Shown here in pieces: positions 1 to 8,372 of a stretch of DNA of 64,000 nt. The notes below the pieces were generated by a model. That model was given only the letters and a program-made list of their open reading frames with translations, ran no database searches and was not told the origin of the DNA. Every line of letters begins with the position of its first letter. Within the stretch, counting starts at the first letter, position 1. The stretch is from F1-80-MAGs062 sp046345315 (GTDB taxonomy: Bacteria; Planctomycetota; Planctomycetia; Planctomycetales; Planctomycetaceae). The stretch spans positions 1-64,000 of the forward strand of contig JBKDKA010000145.1 in assembly GCA_046345315.1 (NCBI GenBank), written 5' to 3'. The position numbers were made by a program, and so were the translations under genes.

Positions 1-553
1 GGTCAAGCTCTTTCCGACCGCGTTCGGAGAATTCTCTCCACACGGCCTCATCCACTTTGTTCTTCCGGTGGGTCTGAAGCTCAGTCCACAAAGTCTGATA
101 AACAGTCATCGGGTCAACCTGTTCCGGGCGACTAAAGATCCTCCACTCGGTTATCGTCAGAACCAGATAAGCCAGAGCCGTCACAAGCACTGCGTATCCC
201 GCCAGAGTGCGAACCAGGCTCAGCCGCTCAACGAAGCTCCCAAATGCACTGGAGATCGCATATCGCAACGAAAGCTGCATATCCTGCAGTCGGCTGAATC
301 GCTGAACCGGAATGATGTTCGGATCCAGTTCGGTCGGGACCTCAACCTTCGCGACAGGAGCATGAGCGTTAATCTCACTCACGGTCCCGGCACGAACCCA
401 TTCCCCTGTCATTCCTCTTCTGACCAGATCCTCAGAAGTCAGAGAGCCTTCACGTGCCATTTGTCGCAAGCGGCTGATGATAGCAGGGCCTGCTTCTCTG
501 CCGTCAATGCTGTAGTACCAATGAACATTCTGTTCTCTGTCTGAACTCGACAT
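1..553 (-). CDS. GYF_2 (DUF4339)-domain membrane protein, 5' part only
   Basis: Reading the minus strand from an ATG at 553 gives an open frame to the left edge, so the C-terminus lies outside the window. Residues about 10-55 (HWYYSIDGREAGP..., ...LVRRGMTGEWVRAG) match the GYF_2/DUF4339 pattern: a Y-Y/G-x-x-G-P start and a terminal W that usually binds proline-rich peptides. Residues about 117-136 form one hydrophobic membrane segment, followed by a charged stretch. In Planctomycetota such N-terminal GYF_2 domains are joined to varied membrane or signalling modules, so no specific function can be given. The frame is continuous and the codon use is ordinary. Nothing directly shows the partner or operon. 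Confidence 0.75.
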   Translation of the reverse strand, partial: MSSSDREQNVHWYYSIDGREAGPAIISRLRQMAREGSLTSEDLVRRGMTGEWVRAGTVSEINAHAPVAKVEVPTELDPNIIPVQRFSRLQDMQLSLRYAISSAFGSFVERLSLVRTLAGYAVLVTALAYLVLTITEWRIFSRPEQVDPMTVYQTLWTELQTHRKNKVDEAVWREFSERGRKELD

Positions 554-800
554 TCAAACCTCAATCCTTTCAACGCCACGATCGGACTCATGTCTGGTGA
601 TGAAACTCAGGATGCTCGAGCCAGCAGCCAAAACACCGACAATGAGTCAAACGCCGATAATGGTACACTTCGGATTGCTGGTATTGATAATGACCAGACA
701 TTGCCATGGTTGATTCTGGAGAGTATCGTTCTATGCTGCAGTGTTGCCTTCTGAGCTGCGTGGCGCACGAAAAGCTTCGAACGAAGTGAGGGGATAATCC

Positions 801-1829
801 ATGAAGACACAACCGCGTCACTGTCGTGTCCGAAGAGGGTTCACATTAGTTGAGTTGCTGGCTGTATTTGCAGTAATCGGCGTTTTACTCTCTTTGCTAC
901 TGCCGGCGATTCAGCAATCAAGAGCCGCAGCAAGAATGACTCACTGCAAAAACAACATGCGCCAGACAGGGCTCGCCATGCACAACTATCATGACGTTCA
1001 TCGAGTTCTGCCACCGGGAATGTTCAATTATCTGGGATCTGACATTGACGATGTTCTGCAGCCGGATGGTTCCTATGGAGTCAAGGGCCCCGCACGGAGT
1101 TGCTGGATGCAGCGTATTCTTCCTCATCTCGATCAGCAGTCACTATATTCGCAACTTCCTCTCGACAGCAATACCCAGGCTCAAACCTGGGGAATTAAGT
1201 TCGGTGTACCTATCTGGACGATCATCCCTTCCCTCATGTGTCCTGCGGATCCTGCGAACCCTAAGAATGTGACGCAGAAAGGCACAGTCCCGGAGGATTC
1301 TCAGGGGTTTCATGGAAACGTTGTGATGTGCTCCGGATCAACGGAATTCGGAGTGTCTGACCATCACAAGATTGACAGTACCGGATCGGGACACGACCTG
1401 AACGGAATGTTTTACGCGCTTTCGAGCACCGCGTTCTCTGATATTACCGACGGTCTCACAAACACTGTAATGGGTTCGGAATTAATCATCAATCGAGACT
1501 GGAATGCCACAGCAGTGAGTAATGGCGGACGCGACACTCGAGGACGCTACTACAATGCTCACCGCGGTGGTGTGCTGTTTAGTACCAGGGTTGCCCCAAA
1601 CACCCTTATTCCGGACGAGTTTGACTCCTGCGTGCCAAATGTGATGGCTCCCTGCAACGAAACCTCCGAAGGGAATGTTCGAGTTCTCTATGCGAGGAGT
1701 TACCATTCTGGCGGGGTGAACGCCATTCTCGGCGACGGTTCGGTAAGACTCGTTTCAGAAAACATATCCGCTTACGTCTTCAGGGCTCTGGGTACGCGAG
1801 CGGGTGGAGAAACCGAGAATGACTTTTGA
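801..1829 (+). CDS. DUF1559 protein with type II pseudopilin-like N-terminus
   Basis: The 342-residue protein begins with a short basic leader and the prepilin signature GFTLVELL at about residue 13, then a hydrophobic helix and the family box C-K-N-N-x-R-Q-x-G-L-A-x-H-N-Y-H. The C-terminal box HSGGVNAILGDGSVR is typical of the DUF1559/SBP_bac_10 family, which is greatly expanded in Planctomycetota and of unknown function. A purine-rich AGTGAGGGG sits upstream of the ATG. A prepilin-type peptidase would be expected to cut after the G before FTLVE (inference). Unlike the two other DUF1559 genes here, no lipoprotein gene follows. The hydrophobic core reads AVFAVIGVLL rather than the commoner VVIAIIAVLV, so it is a divergent member. 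Confidence 0.93.
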   Translation: MKTQPRHCRVRRGFTLVELLAVFAVIGVLLSLLLPAIQQSRAAARMTHCKNNMRQTGLAMHNYHDVHRVLPPGMFNYLGSDIDDVLQPDGSYGVKGPARSCWMQRILPHLDQQSLYSQLPLDSNTQAQTWGIKFGVPIWTIIPSLMCPADPANPKNVTQKGTVPEDSQGFHGNVVMCSGSTEFGVSDHHKIDSTGSGHDLNGMFYALSSTAFSDITDGLTNTVMGSELIINRDWNATAVSNGGRDTRGRYYNAHRGGVLFSTRVAPNTLIPDEFDSCVPNVMAPCNETSEGNVRVLYARSYHSGGVNAILGDGSVRLVSENISAYVFRALGTRAGGETENDF

Positions 1830-2039
1830 GTCTCCGGGTTCTTCCCGGCATTTCTTGGCTACAGCTTCTGAGGTTTGAGGCTGAGATTTCCGCAGAAGAA
1901 GAGAACTCAAATTCAATACTTCCGGAAGACACGAAATGCTCTGGCGGCGGACTTAACGGACGGGATTCTGCTGTTGAAACCTTCCGCCGGGCCGTTACTG
2001 ACAGGGAACGTGAGCCTGGTCTGAATTCGATCCCGGCGA

Positions 2040-2416
2040 TCTTTCAGCAGGTATGCTCAATTGTTTCCTGAACTGTCGAAGATTGCTGCGGGAGGTCCGC
2101 CTTCATTCACGAAGCGATCGATCGCATTGCTGTCCATCGATGGGAGATCCTTTACCAGTATTCGGTGAGGCCAGATCTCAAGGAGCACCATCGTCACTGT
2201 TAACGCGACGGGCCCAAGAATCAGACCGGATGACCCGAAGACTGCGATTCCGCCGACCACAGAAATAAAGGCCAGCACCGTTGGCAGCTGCAGGCGTCGT
2301 CCCACCAGAACGGGGCGCAGAAGGTTGTCGATCGTGCCGACGACAATCACCCCCCAGAGTGCAAGAATGAAGGCCTGCCACCAGCGTCCCTCAGCAGTGC
2401 TGATCGGGATAAGCAT
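2040..2416 (-). pseudogene. Duplicated 3' fragment of an AI-2E family transporter gene
   Basis: The minus-strand reading frame encodes about the last 110 residues of an AI-2E/PerM-type transporter (from AEGRWWQAFILALWG to DSSGNN). It closely matches the C-terminus of the full gene ending at 8369: about nine amino-acid differences in 112 residues. Nucleotide similarity runs from about 2056 to 2397 against about 8367 to 8709, and weaker similarity continues about 15 bases past the stop codon. The upstream two thirds of the gene, with most membrane helices, are absent, and the sequence 5' of 2397 is unrelated. It is therefore a truncated copy and is unlikely to make a working transporter. Confidence 0.85.
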
Positions 2417-2589
2417 TCATTCAGCCTCCGATGGGAAAAACACCGGTTCCCATAAGTGTCACCCTCAACGCTCCTGCTGGAGATAAGGATCTCCGAATTC
2501 TTCTCGAAATCGTGAGATTTCTTAAAGGTGGATTCCAAGCCAGGACCGGCGTCCGTCTCGGAGCATTTTCCCTGCAGCACCTGGAGCAA

Positions 2590-3525
2590 TCAGGGTTTCG
2601 CCTCATCTTTCAGATGCTTTTCGAAGAATGCCCAAAGCGCTGCTTCAGCGCGTTTGCCGGACTCACCCATGAAGGCGTGGCCCTGCCCCTCGAGAACGAT
2701 CAGTTCGTGAGATAGTCCGGCTTTCTTCATGGCATCATCAAGCAATCGAGCCTGAGATACAGGAACGATATCGTCCTGGTCACCATGGAGTGTCAGTACT
2801 GGCGGATCATCGGGAGACAGCCAGGAAACGGGACTGGCTCGACGGTAAGATTCAGCGGCCTCTTCCGGTTTACCACCACAAAGAGCAATCAGAAACGGCT
2901 GCACAACCTCCACGTCTTTGAATTCACGAGCCAGATCAGTCGGACCACAGTAATTCACCACGGCGTTGACATCACTGGAAAACTCCGAGTGCCCGCCATC
3001 GCCTTCCAGACCGGCGGCATCATCGACCAGTCCGACAAGAAGGCTGAGATGCCCACCGGCGGAACCACCCGTCACACCAATCCGATTCTTGTTGATCTGA
3101 TACGTGTCAGCCACTGATCGCAGCCAGCGAACGGCACACTTGCAGTCATGAATCTGAGCAGGAAAAGGGACCTTGGCGACATGAGTCACCGGATCAGGCT
3201 CCGTCAGGCGATAGCTGATCTGAACAGCGACATAGCCTTTATCCGCAGCCCGCTGAATCAGCGATCGATAGGACTTCCGTTCGCCCCCGGCCCAGGCACC
3301 TCCGTGAATGAAAACAATGGCCGGGAAAGGCCCGTTTCCTTCCTTCGGTCTGGCCAGGTCCAGCTTCAGATCAACGTTGTTCACCCTGCCGTAGATAAGA
3401 TTTTCTTCGACGACGTAGTTTCCATCGGCGTGACAATTTCCGATCAGGACTGCAGTCAGCGACAGGACAACCGCGACGGAGCGAAATCGACGAAGAGCGA
3501 CGAAAGGAATTCTCACTGTGATCAT
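2590..3525 (-). CDS. Secreted alpha/beta hydrolase (BD-FAE/carboxylesterase type)
   Basis: The 311-residue form starts at the ATG at 3525, which gives a clean signal peptide (basic start, then AVVLSLTAVLIG) and an AAGG-type ribosome site; an upstream in-frame ATG at 3615 would bury it. The oxyanion motif HGGAWAGG lies at about 74. The nucleophile elbow G-G-S-A-G-G has Ser near 155, with an Asp in HGDQDD near 251 and a His in GQGHAF near 283, so the full triad is visible. This is the fold of BD-FAE-like feruloyl/acetyl esterases that deacylate plant or algal polysaccharide; the substrate is inference. A GntR regulator gene lies about 130 bases upstream on the same strand and may control it. 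Confidence 0.9.
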   Translation of the reverse strand: MITVRIPFVALRRFRSVAVVLSLTAVLIGNCHADGNYVVEENLIYGRVNNVDLKLDLARPKEGNGPFPAIVFIHGGAWAGGERKSYRSLIQRAADKGYVAVQISYRLTEPDPVTHVAKVPFPAQIHDCKCAVRWLRSVADTYQINKNRIGVTGGSAGGHLSLLVGLVDDAAGLEGDGGHSEFSSDVNAVVNYCGPTDLAREFKDVEVVQPFLIALCGGKPEEAAESYRRASPVSWLSPDDPPVLTLHGDQDDIVPVSQARLLDDAMKKAGLSHELIVLEGQGHAFMGESGKRAEAALWAFFEKHLKDEAKP

Positions 3526-3657
3526 CGAATGACCTTTTGACTGAAATCTGATTGAAGCATTCTGCTGAACGAAGCCGACGATCCGCCGTGAAGACATTCC
3601 GTCATTGTCTCGCACCGAATCGATTTTCTCGCTGGAGTTCTGATGCCTGAAGCGGCA

Positions 3658-4275
3658 TCACGCGATATGTCGTCGGAGTTCTCTCACGGCCTCTTTGCAG
3701 TTTCCCTTTTGAATGATCTCCACAAGCCTCCGATGAGGCTCAATGATCACTTCCAGTCTGCCGCTGTACCTCCGGATTTTCTCACCGAAGTGACCACGAA
3801 TCTGCGACACGACGGACTGCCAGATACCCAGGAGCTCCGGCTGAGATGCTCTTGCCACCAGGGAGCGATGGAAGGCGAGATCCAGCCCGACGAGTTCATT
3901 GACATCATCCCGACGACCTGCCGCGTCCATCTGTTTCAGAATGTCTCGCCAGAAATCAAAATCGCTGGAATTCAGATCCTTGAAATAAGACTTCAGAGCA
4001 TAAGTCTCCACAGTTCGCCGAATCGGAATAATCAGCTCCCGAACCTCATTGGTCGGTGGTGATGCAACTGTCACGCCGCAGTTCGGTTTGGCGATCAGCA
4101 GCCCTTCGCTGACCAGCTGGGAGAGTGCTTCTCGAATCGCACCGCGTCCCACACCGAAACGTTTTGCGAGATCCATCTCGGCAAGGCGAGCTCCTGGATG
4201 AATCCTGCAACACAACACATCTGACCGAAGATCGTCAACGATCTGCTCGCGAATACTGCGAACGGTCTTGATCAT
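3658..4275 (-). CDS. GntR family regulator, FadR/FCD subfamily
   Basis: The 205-residue protein has an N-terminal winged helix (AEMDLAKRFGVGRGAIREALSQLVSEGLL at about residues 31-59). An all-helical FCD ligand domain follows, with the metal-site residues D...H (LDLAFHRSLV) and a late His (PHRRLVEII). FCD regulators usually bind small organic acids such as sugar acids, lactate or acyl-CoA and act mostly as repressors. The length is slightly short for the family (about 220-240), the C-terminus ending at RRHIA. It lies just upstream of the secreted hydrolase gene in the same direction, which suggests local control. A GGGAG sits 11 bases before the ATG. Confidence 0.9.
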   Translation of the reverse strand: MIKTVRSIREQIVDDLRSDVLCCRIHPGARLAEMDLAKRFGVGRGAIREALSQLVSEGLLIAKPNCGVTVASPPTNEVRELIIPIRRTVETYALKSYFKDLNSSDFDFWRDILKQMDAAGRRDDVNELVGLDLAFHRSLVARASQPELLGIWQSVVSQIRGHFGEKIRRYSGRLEVIIEPHRRLVEIIQKGNCKEAVRELRRHIA

Positions 4276-4862
4276 CGAGGTGAATACTCCCTGGGAAAAG
4301 CGTTCTCAGCACGCGGGATTGATCGCGAAAACAGCAAACTCACTGCCGCGGAGATCGTAGATCAGAAGAGCTGGCACTGGAATCGTGATTCTGGACTTTG
4401 TCAGTAGTCAATTCAGTACTTTGCCGAGTAATTGTTGCCAAAAATGTTCAAAACTCGTTAACCAGTATGCTGACTCGGCATCCCTTCCCGAAACTGAAAA
4501 TCGGATTCGACAACAGACAACGGGACCGCCCTCGCCTCTGCGCACTCTGCTGCCGACGGCATCGCAGAATTCGTCGCACTCCGAGCTCCCCACTAAAAAT
4601 GGGTTTCATCCGGATCCCGTTCAATTGCGATTCGTTCTGGCCGCGCCAGCATTCCAGTCGTCAGCAAAGGTCAGCACTGAGGCAGAATTCACGAAACGTC
4701 GCCGACTCTGACCAGACACACGGGGCGATCAACGGTCGCTGAATCTGATTCGAGCCAGAATTCAGGGGAATTCCTCAAAGCGAATCGCCAGCCCATTCAA
4801 TGGCAGATGCAGAGGGATATCTGATGACGATCACCGCTGCGATTGAATCCTCGCCTGCTTTC
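4276..4862. other. Intergenic stretch without a supported gene
   Basis: About 590 bases lie between the GntR gene start and the end of the lipoprotein gene. Short overlapping frames on both strands have arginine- and serine-rich, uneven compositions and no recognisable motif. An AT-richer part near 4400-4450 could hold the GntR promoter, but no clear -35/-10 pair is convincing. Confidence 0.5.
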
Positions 4863-5390
4863 TTAGTTCTTCTTCGGCGGCTCAGGGTCCAGCGTGAAAT
4901 CACTGGTGTTGTCACCTTCCTTCACCGTCACCTTCAGTGGACTGCTGCCCTGCGAACGGTACTTCAGTGGAACGATGTCCGTCTGAAGAATAACAAGGTC
5001 TTTCATCACTCTGCTGGCATTTCGCGTCACCAGAGCCTTCATGATCGTGGCCTGATTCTTTTCTTCGTTCTGTTTCTGAACTTCCGGCGACAGGAGAGGC
5101 GGAGAAATCGTGACTTTGTATTCCCCAACCGGCACACCGAGTTGCCCGGTACCCTGAGCAATCCTGTATTTGCCGCCTTCTGCGATCACGCTGCTTCCAT
5201 GCAGGGTGTCTCCGCCAGCGGGGTGGAACACGACGACACAACCTTCCTGCAGCGGCTTGCCATCGAGCATTATCTGACCGCTCACTTTGCCCATCACATA
5301 AACTTTTTCCTGCTTACAGCCCACGATCATGAACAGACTGCAGGCGAAGGAAACAATGATCAGACGAAGGTTCGTGAAGAATCTCTTCAT
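4863..5390 (-). CDS. Carboxypeptidase-regulatory-like lipoprotein
   Basis: The start at 5390 gives 175 residues beginning with a lipoprotein signal: MKRFF, a hydrophobic core, and a lipobox ending MIVGC with Cys at 25. The upstream in-frame ATG at 5516 would put the signal inside the protein. The body (VSGQIMLDGKPLQEGCVVVFHPAGG..., then GKYRIAQGTGQLGVPVGEYKVTI) is the transthyretin-like/CarboxypepD_reg beta-sandwich common in planctomycete lipoproteins. It follows a DUF1559 gene in the same direction, with a strong hairpin in the 143-base spacer. That arrangement recurs at 42.5-44.2 kb. No catalytic residues are expected; the role is probably structural or surface-exposed (inference). Confidence 0.88.
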   Translation of the reverse strand: MKRFFTNLRLIIVSFACSLFMIVGCKQEKVYVMGKVSGQIMLDGKPLQEGCVVVFHPAGGDTLHGSSVIAEGGKYRIAQGTGQLGVPVGEYKVTISPPLLSPEVQKQNEEKNQATIMKALVTRNASRVMKDLVILQTDIVPLKYRSQGSSPLKVTVKEGDNTSDFTLDPEPPKKN

Positions 5391-5476
5391 TGGAGGCGGC
5401 CCCGATTTCAGGCAGGAGAGAAAACTACCGATGCCCCGGCTCAGTGGTGTTACAGACAAAAATAAAGCACGAGAAG

Positions 5477-5508
5477 CCTGGCGGGGGCGATCGTCTACCC
5501 CCGCCAGG
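5477..5508 (-). terminator. Strong intercistronic hairpin between DUF1559 and lipoprotein genes
   Basis: A perfect 11-bp stem (CCTGGCGGGGG at 5477-5487, CCCCCGCCAGG at 5498-5508) encloses a 10-base loop. On the minus strand it follows the DUF1559 stop codon by about 25 bases. The downstream sequence is only moderately T-rich (a TTTATTTTTG run further on). It may act as a partial terminator or RNA-stability element that sets the ratio of the two products. Confidence 0.6.
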
Positions 5509-5533
5509 TGATTCACGTCAGCAGAAGTTCAGG

Positions 5534-6628
5534 TCAGAACTCACCAACGGTCTGTCCATCATCGCGAACGGAAATATAAGACAGCGTTCCGAGATCAATG
5601 CTGTCACTGATAAAACGTACCGAGCCATCGGTCAACAGCACATTGACGCCACCGGCATGACCTGACGACAATGGTGTGTTGTGGTGATTCCAGTAGTTGC
5701 CAAATGGAGGATTGTCACCACCGCAGCCCTGAAGATCCCACACACCAGAAGTAATGGTGGCCCTCTTGTTCGGACTGTAGCGAACTGTGGTTACAGACAT
5801 ATGAGGACCAACATCCCACGCAGCGCCAAAGACAGCACCCGTGTTTGGCCATGAACCAGCAAACCATGGTTGTCCGGCACCCGGGCGGTTGTCACGGAGA
5901 ACACCGTCAGACGCCTTGAGGAAGTTGCTGATCTCACCAAGCAGCATCGTGTTGGAAGTACCATCCGTACATCCGGAAATCTTGACGTTGGACTTCTCTG
6001 GAATCATCCCGCGTTTGGACATGGCACCACCCCAGAAAACTGACGGGTTGACCACTGTGGAATCCGTGAATCCGCCGATCGGTACAGCTCCCGCGATTCC
6101 GAAATAATGATTGTCCTGCAGGCTGGCGTAAGCCGCGGCTTCCGGAACGTTGTTGATATATGGCTGCATTCCCTGATTGGTCAGCGGAGAAGACGGGCAG
6201 TTGATCCAGCCAAGTTTTGCTTTGCCAGCCAGCGCGAGGTTGGACAGACTGTGGTATCCCGGACCTGATCCTGCAGGGTGAGCGGGATTGACAGAATTGA
6301 AGTTCCATCCGCTGTAGATTGCTCCCTGATCGATGTGCGGCAGAATCGAAACCCAGAAGGAAATCGAGATCGTGGATCCGCCATCTCTTGGGTAATCGTT
6401 GTACAGCGAACACCCACCAGGAAATATCAGAGCCGAATCATGGTAGTTGTGAAACGCAAGGCCAATCTGCTTGAGATTGTTCTTGCACTGCGTGCGTCGA
6501 GCTGCCTCACGTGCCTGCTGCACGGCAGGCAACAGCAGTGATACGAGCACTGCGATGATGGCGATGACCACGAGCAGCTCGATGAGCGTAAAGCCCAGTC
6601 TTCTTCGACGTCCGGTATTCAGCGACAT
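5534..6628 (-). CDS. DUF1559 protein with type II pseudopilin-like N-terminus
   Basis: The 364-residue protein has the canonical start RRRRLGFTLIELLVVIAIIAVLVSLLLPAVQQ..., the box C-K-N-N-L-K-Q-I-G-L-A-F-H-N-Y-H-D, and the C-terminal SGHAGGVNVLLTDGSVRF signature. GGGGGAGGAT lies about five bases before the ATG, a good ribosome site. DUF1559 proteins are thought to be prepilin-like proteins placed in the cell envelope; their function is not known. The gene is upstream of a lipoprotein gene with a hairpin between them. A palindromic operator-like site lies about 105 bases upstream of the start. Confidence 0.95.
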   Translation of the reverse strand: MSLNTGRRRRLGFTLIELLVVIAIIAVLVSLLLPAVQQAREAARRTQCKNNLKQIGLAFHNYHDSALIFPGGCSLYNDYPRDGGSTISISFWVSILPHIDQGAIYSGWNFNSVNPAHPAGSGPGYHSLSNLALAGKAKLGWINCPSSPLTNQGMQPYINNVPEAAAYASLQDNHYFGIAGAVPIGGFTDSTVVNPSVFWGGAMSKRGMIPEKSNVKISGCTDGTSNTMLLGEISNFLKASDGVLRDNRPGAGQPWFAGSWPNTGAVFGAAWDVGPHMSVTTVRYSPNKRATITSGVWDLQGCGGDNPPFGNYWNHHNTPLSSGHAGGVNVLLTDGSVRFISDSIDLGTLSYISVRDDGQTVGEF

Positions 6629-7343
6629 CTGAATCCTCCCCCAAAATTTAAAAGAACGACCAGCAGAGCCGAACCCGAGCTACCTGCCCGCGCATTCAAC
6701 GAGGCACGCTGTGTCAGTACAAATGTATATGAATTGTCGACCAGATTGTCAACAATCGATGCAGAGAATCTCCGGCTGCCAACGAAATAATCCTGAAGGG
6801 TGAACGCTGCCTGTTTACCGAATCGGCCGGGATCCCGTTTGAACATTCCGGCCGGGACGTTTTCAGGGATCAGCCGAATCGGGTCACGCTGGACTTCATT
6901 CAGTGCTGTATTCGTCAGCCCTTACACACGAAAAACACAAACTCCATTCATCAGCAGATAAACAATCGCCGACATCCACGGACGCAGCTGATTCGCTCGC
7001 ATCTTCTGACACAATCTCCCGCTGACGAGCAGTTTATCTTTCCCCGGAAATTGTCCCGTCAGAAGATCAGTCACTCGCAACGGGTGTTTGCGGACAAGGA
7101 GATCGACGACACCTCGCTGAAGCAGCTGTGCGATGGCAAACCCGCCGGAGAATCAGCGTTCTCGGCACGTGGGTATCACCTTCAGGAAAGGTCCTTTGCA
7201 GAGTTCGCAGCAGACGGCTTTTTCGCTCAGCGATCAGCTCATTCAGACCTCGGAAGCTGCCGAGGCTGGAGATCAGGTCAATCGTCTGGCAAAGACGTTT
7301 TACGTATCAACTGCAAAAACATGGCACACGGTCTGAGGAATCC
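6629..7343. other. Long intergenic region upstream of DUF1559 gene
   Basis: About 715 bases separate the DUF1559 start from the end of the ABC-2 permease gene. The first 130 bases are AT-richer and contain an inverted repeat (6733-6756). The rest shows small frames with no recognisable product. No RNA gene or repeat was seen. Confidence 0.5.
6733..6756. promoter_or_regulatory. Operator-like inverted repeat
   Basis: Nine-base arms ATTGTCGAC and GTCAACAAT are inverted around a 6-base centre, with one mismatch. The arms contain TTGTCRAC boxes of the kind bound by some GntR-family repressors. It lies about 105 bases upstream of the DUF1559 start on that gene's 5' side. Binding by the GntR protein encoded at 3.7-4.3 kb is only a guess. 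Confidence 0.3.
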
Positions 7344-8372
7344 TCATACCATCTGACTGATCGACCTGCGGAACCGATTCGGGGCGACCAGAAAGAACGT
7401 TCCGCCGATCAGCAGCAGTGCCAGAAACGATGGCCAGACGACAGCAACCCCTGCGCCTCGGAACAGAATCGCCTGACCGATAGTGACAAAGTGTGTCGTC
7501 GGCGCGATGAGCATCAGTGTCTGGATGAAGTCCGGCATGCTTTCGCGAGCTGTCGCATTTCCAGACAGCAGCTGCAATGGCATCATCACCAGCACCGCAA
7601 GAATTCCGAACTGGGGCATAGAGCTGGCCTGAGTTGCCATAAAGATTCCCAGCGATGTTGTCGCGAATAAGTGCAGAGCCGTGCCCGCCAGAAACAGGCT
7701 CACCGAGCCTTCGATCGGAACATGGAGCATTCCCTGCACGACAACGACCAGTGAAAGTCCCGCAGCCAGCAGTACAACAGTCCCCATCGACCAGACCTTG
7801 GCCAGGATGATCTCCGTGGGAGTCACCGGTATCACCAGCAGGTGTTCAATCGTCCCATGTTCCCGTTCTCGAATCAGCGCAGCGCCTGTCAGAATGATGG
7901 AGAGCATTGTCACGTTGTTTATGATCTCCATCAGCGATCCAAACCAGGCCTGTTCCAGGTTTGGATTGAAGCGGGCTCGCAGTGCGAGTCCAACGGCGGC
8001 CTGTGTCGTCACTTTCCGACGCTGAGCGAACTCGGTTACCTCATCAATACTCATAAGCTGAATATAACTGCTTCCAGTAAACGCCTGACTCATTCTTGTG
8101 GCATCGACATTCAACTGGATCGATGGTGACTTGCCTGCCAGAACATCTCGCTGGAAATTCGGCGGAATATCCATCACAAACGTAAAGTCTCCGGCATCCA
8201 TCCCGCTATCAATCATGGGCTGACTGATCATCTGAGGTCGCTTGAAACGCGGCGGGTAGAAAGCCGAAATGATGCTGGCCGACAACGGCGAATCATCTTC
8301 ATCCACAATGGCAATCGGGGCGTTGAGCGACATGGTGTCCCCGGAGTAAACAGCCTCAGCATGCATCCTCAA
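7344..8372 (-). CDS. ABC-2 type transporter permease lacking its N-terminal helix
   Basis: The 342-residue product matches the YhhJ-type ABC-2 permease from the periplasmic loop onward (PIAIVDEDDSPLS..., ...QLNVDATRM, ...GALIREREHGTIEHLLVIPVTPTEIILAKVW). Five or so hydrophobic segments follow in the C-terminal half. Family members normally start with a cytoplasmic tail and a first membrane helix before this loop; here the only in-frame starts are a TTG at 8372 and ATGs just after it, and a stop lies at 8388-8390. The start overlaps the stop of the AI-2E gene. No ATPase subunit is nearby. It is either a shortened survivor or a 5'-truncated pseudogene created at the junction with the AI-2E gene. 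Confidence 0.75.
   Translation of the reverse strand: MRMHAEAVYSGDTMSLNAPIAIVDEDDSPLSASIISAFYPPRFKRPQMISQPMIDSGMDAGDFTFVMDIPPNFQRDVLAGKSPSIQLNVDATRMSQAFTGSSYIQLMSIDEVTEFAQRRKVTTQAAVGLALRARFNPNLEQAWFGSLMEIINNVTMLSIILTGAALIREREHGTIEHLLVIPVTPTEIILAKVWSMGTVVLLAAGLSLVVVVQGMLHVPIEGSVSLFLAGTALHLFATTSLGIFMATQASSMPQFGILAVLVMMPLQLLSGNATARESMPDFIQTLMLIAPTTHFVTIGQAILFRGAGVAVVWPSFLALLLIGGTFFLVAPNRFRRSISQMV

Noticed and set aside
7051..7670. Plus-strand frames upstream of and overlapping the ABC permease
   Set aside because: They overlap the recognisable permease on the other strand and show no motif or conserved composition.
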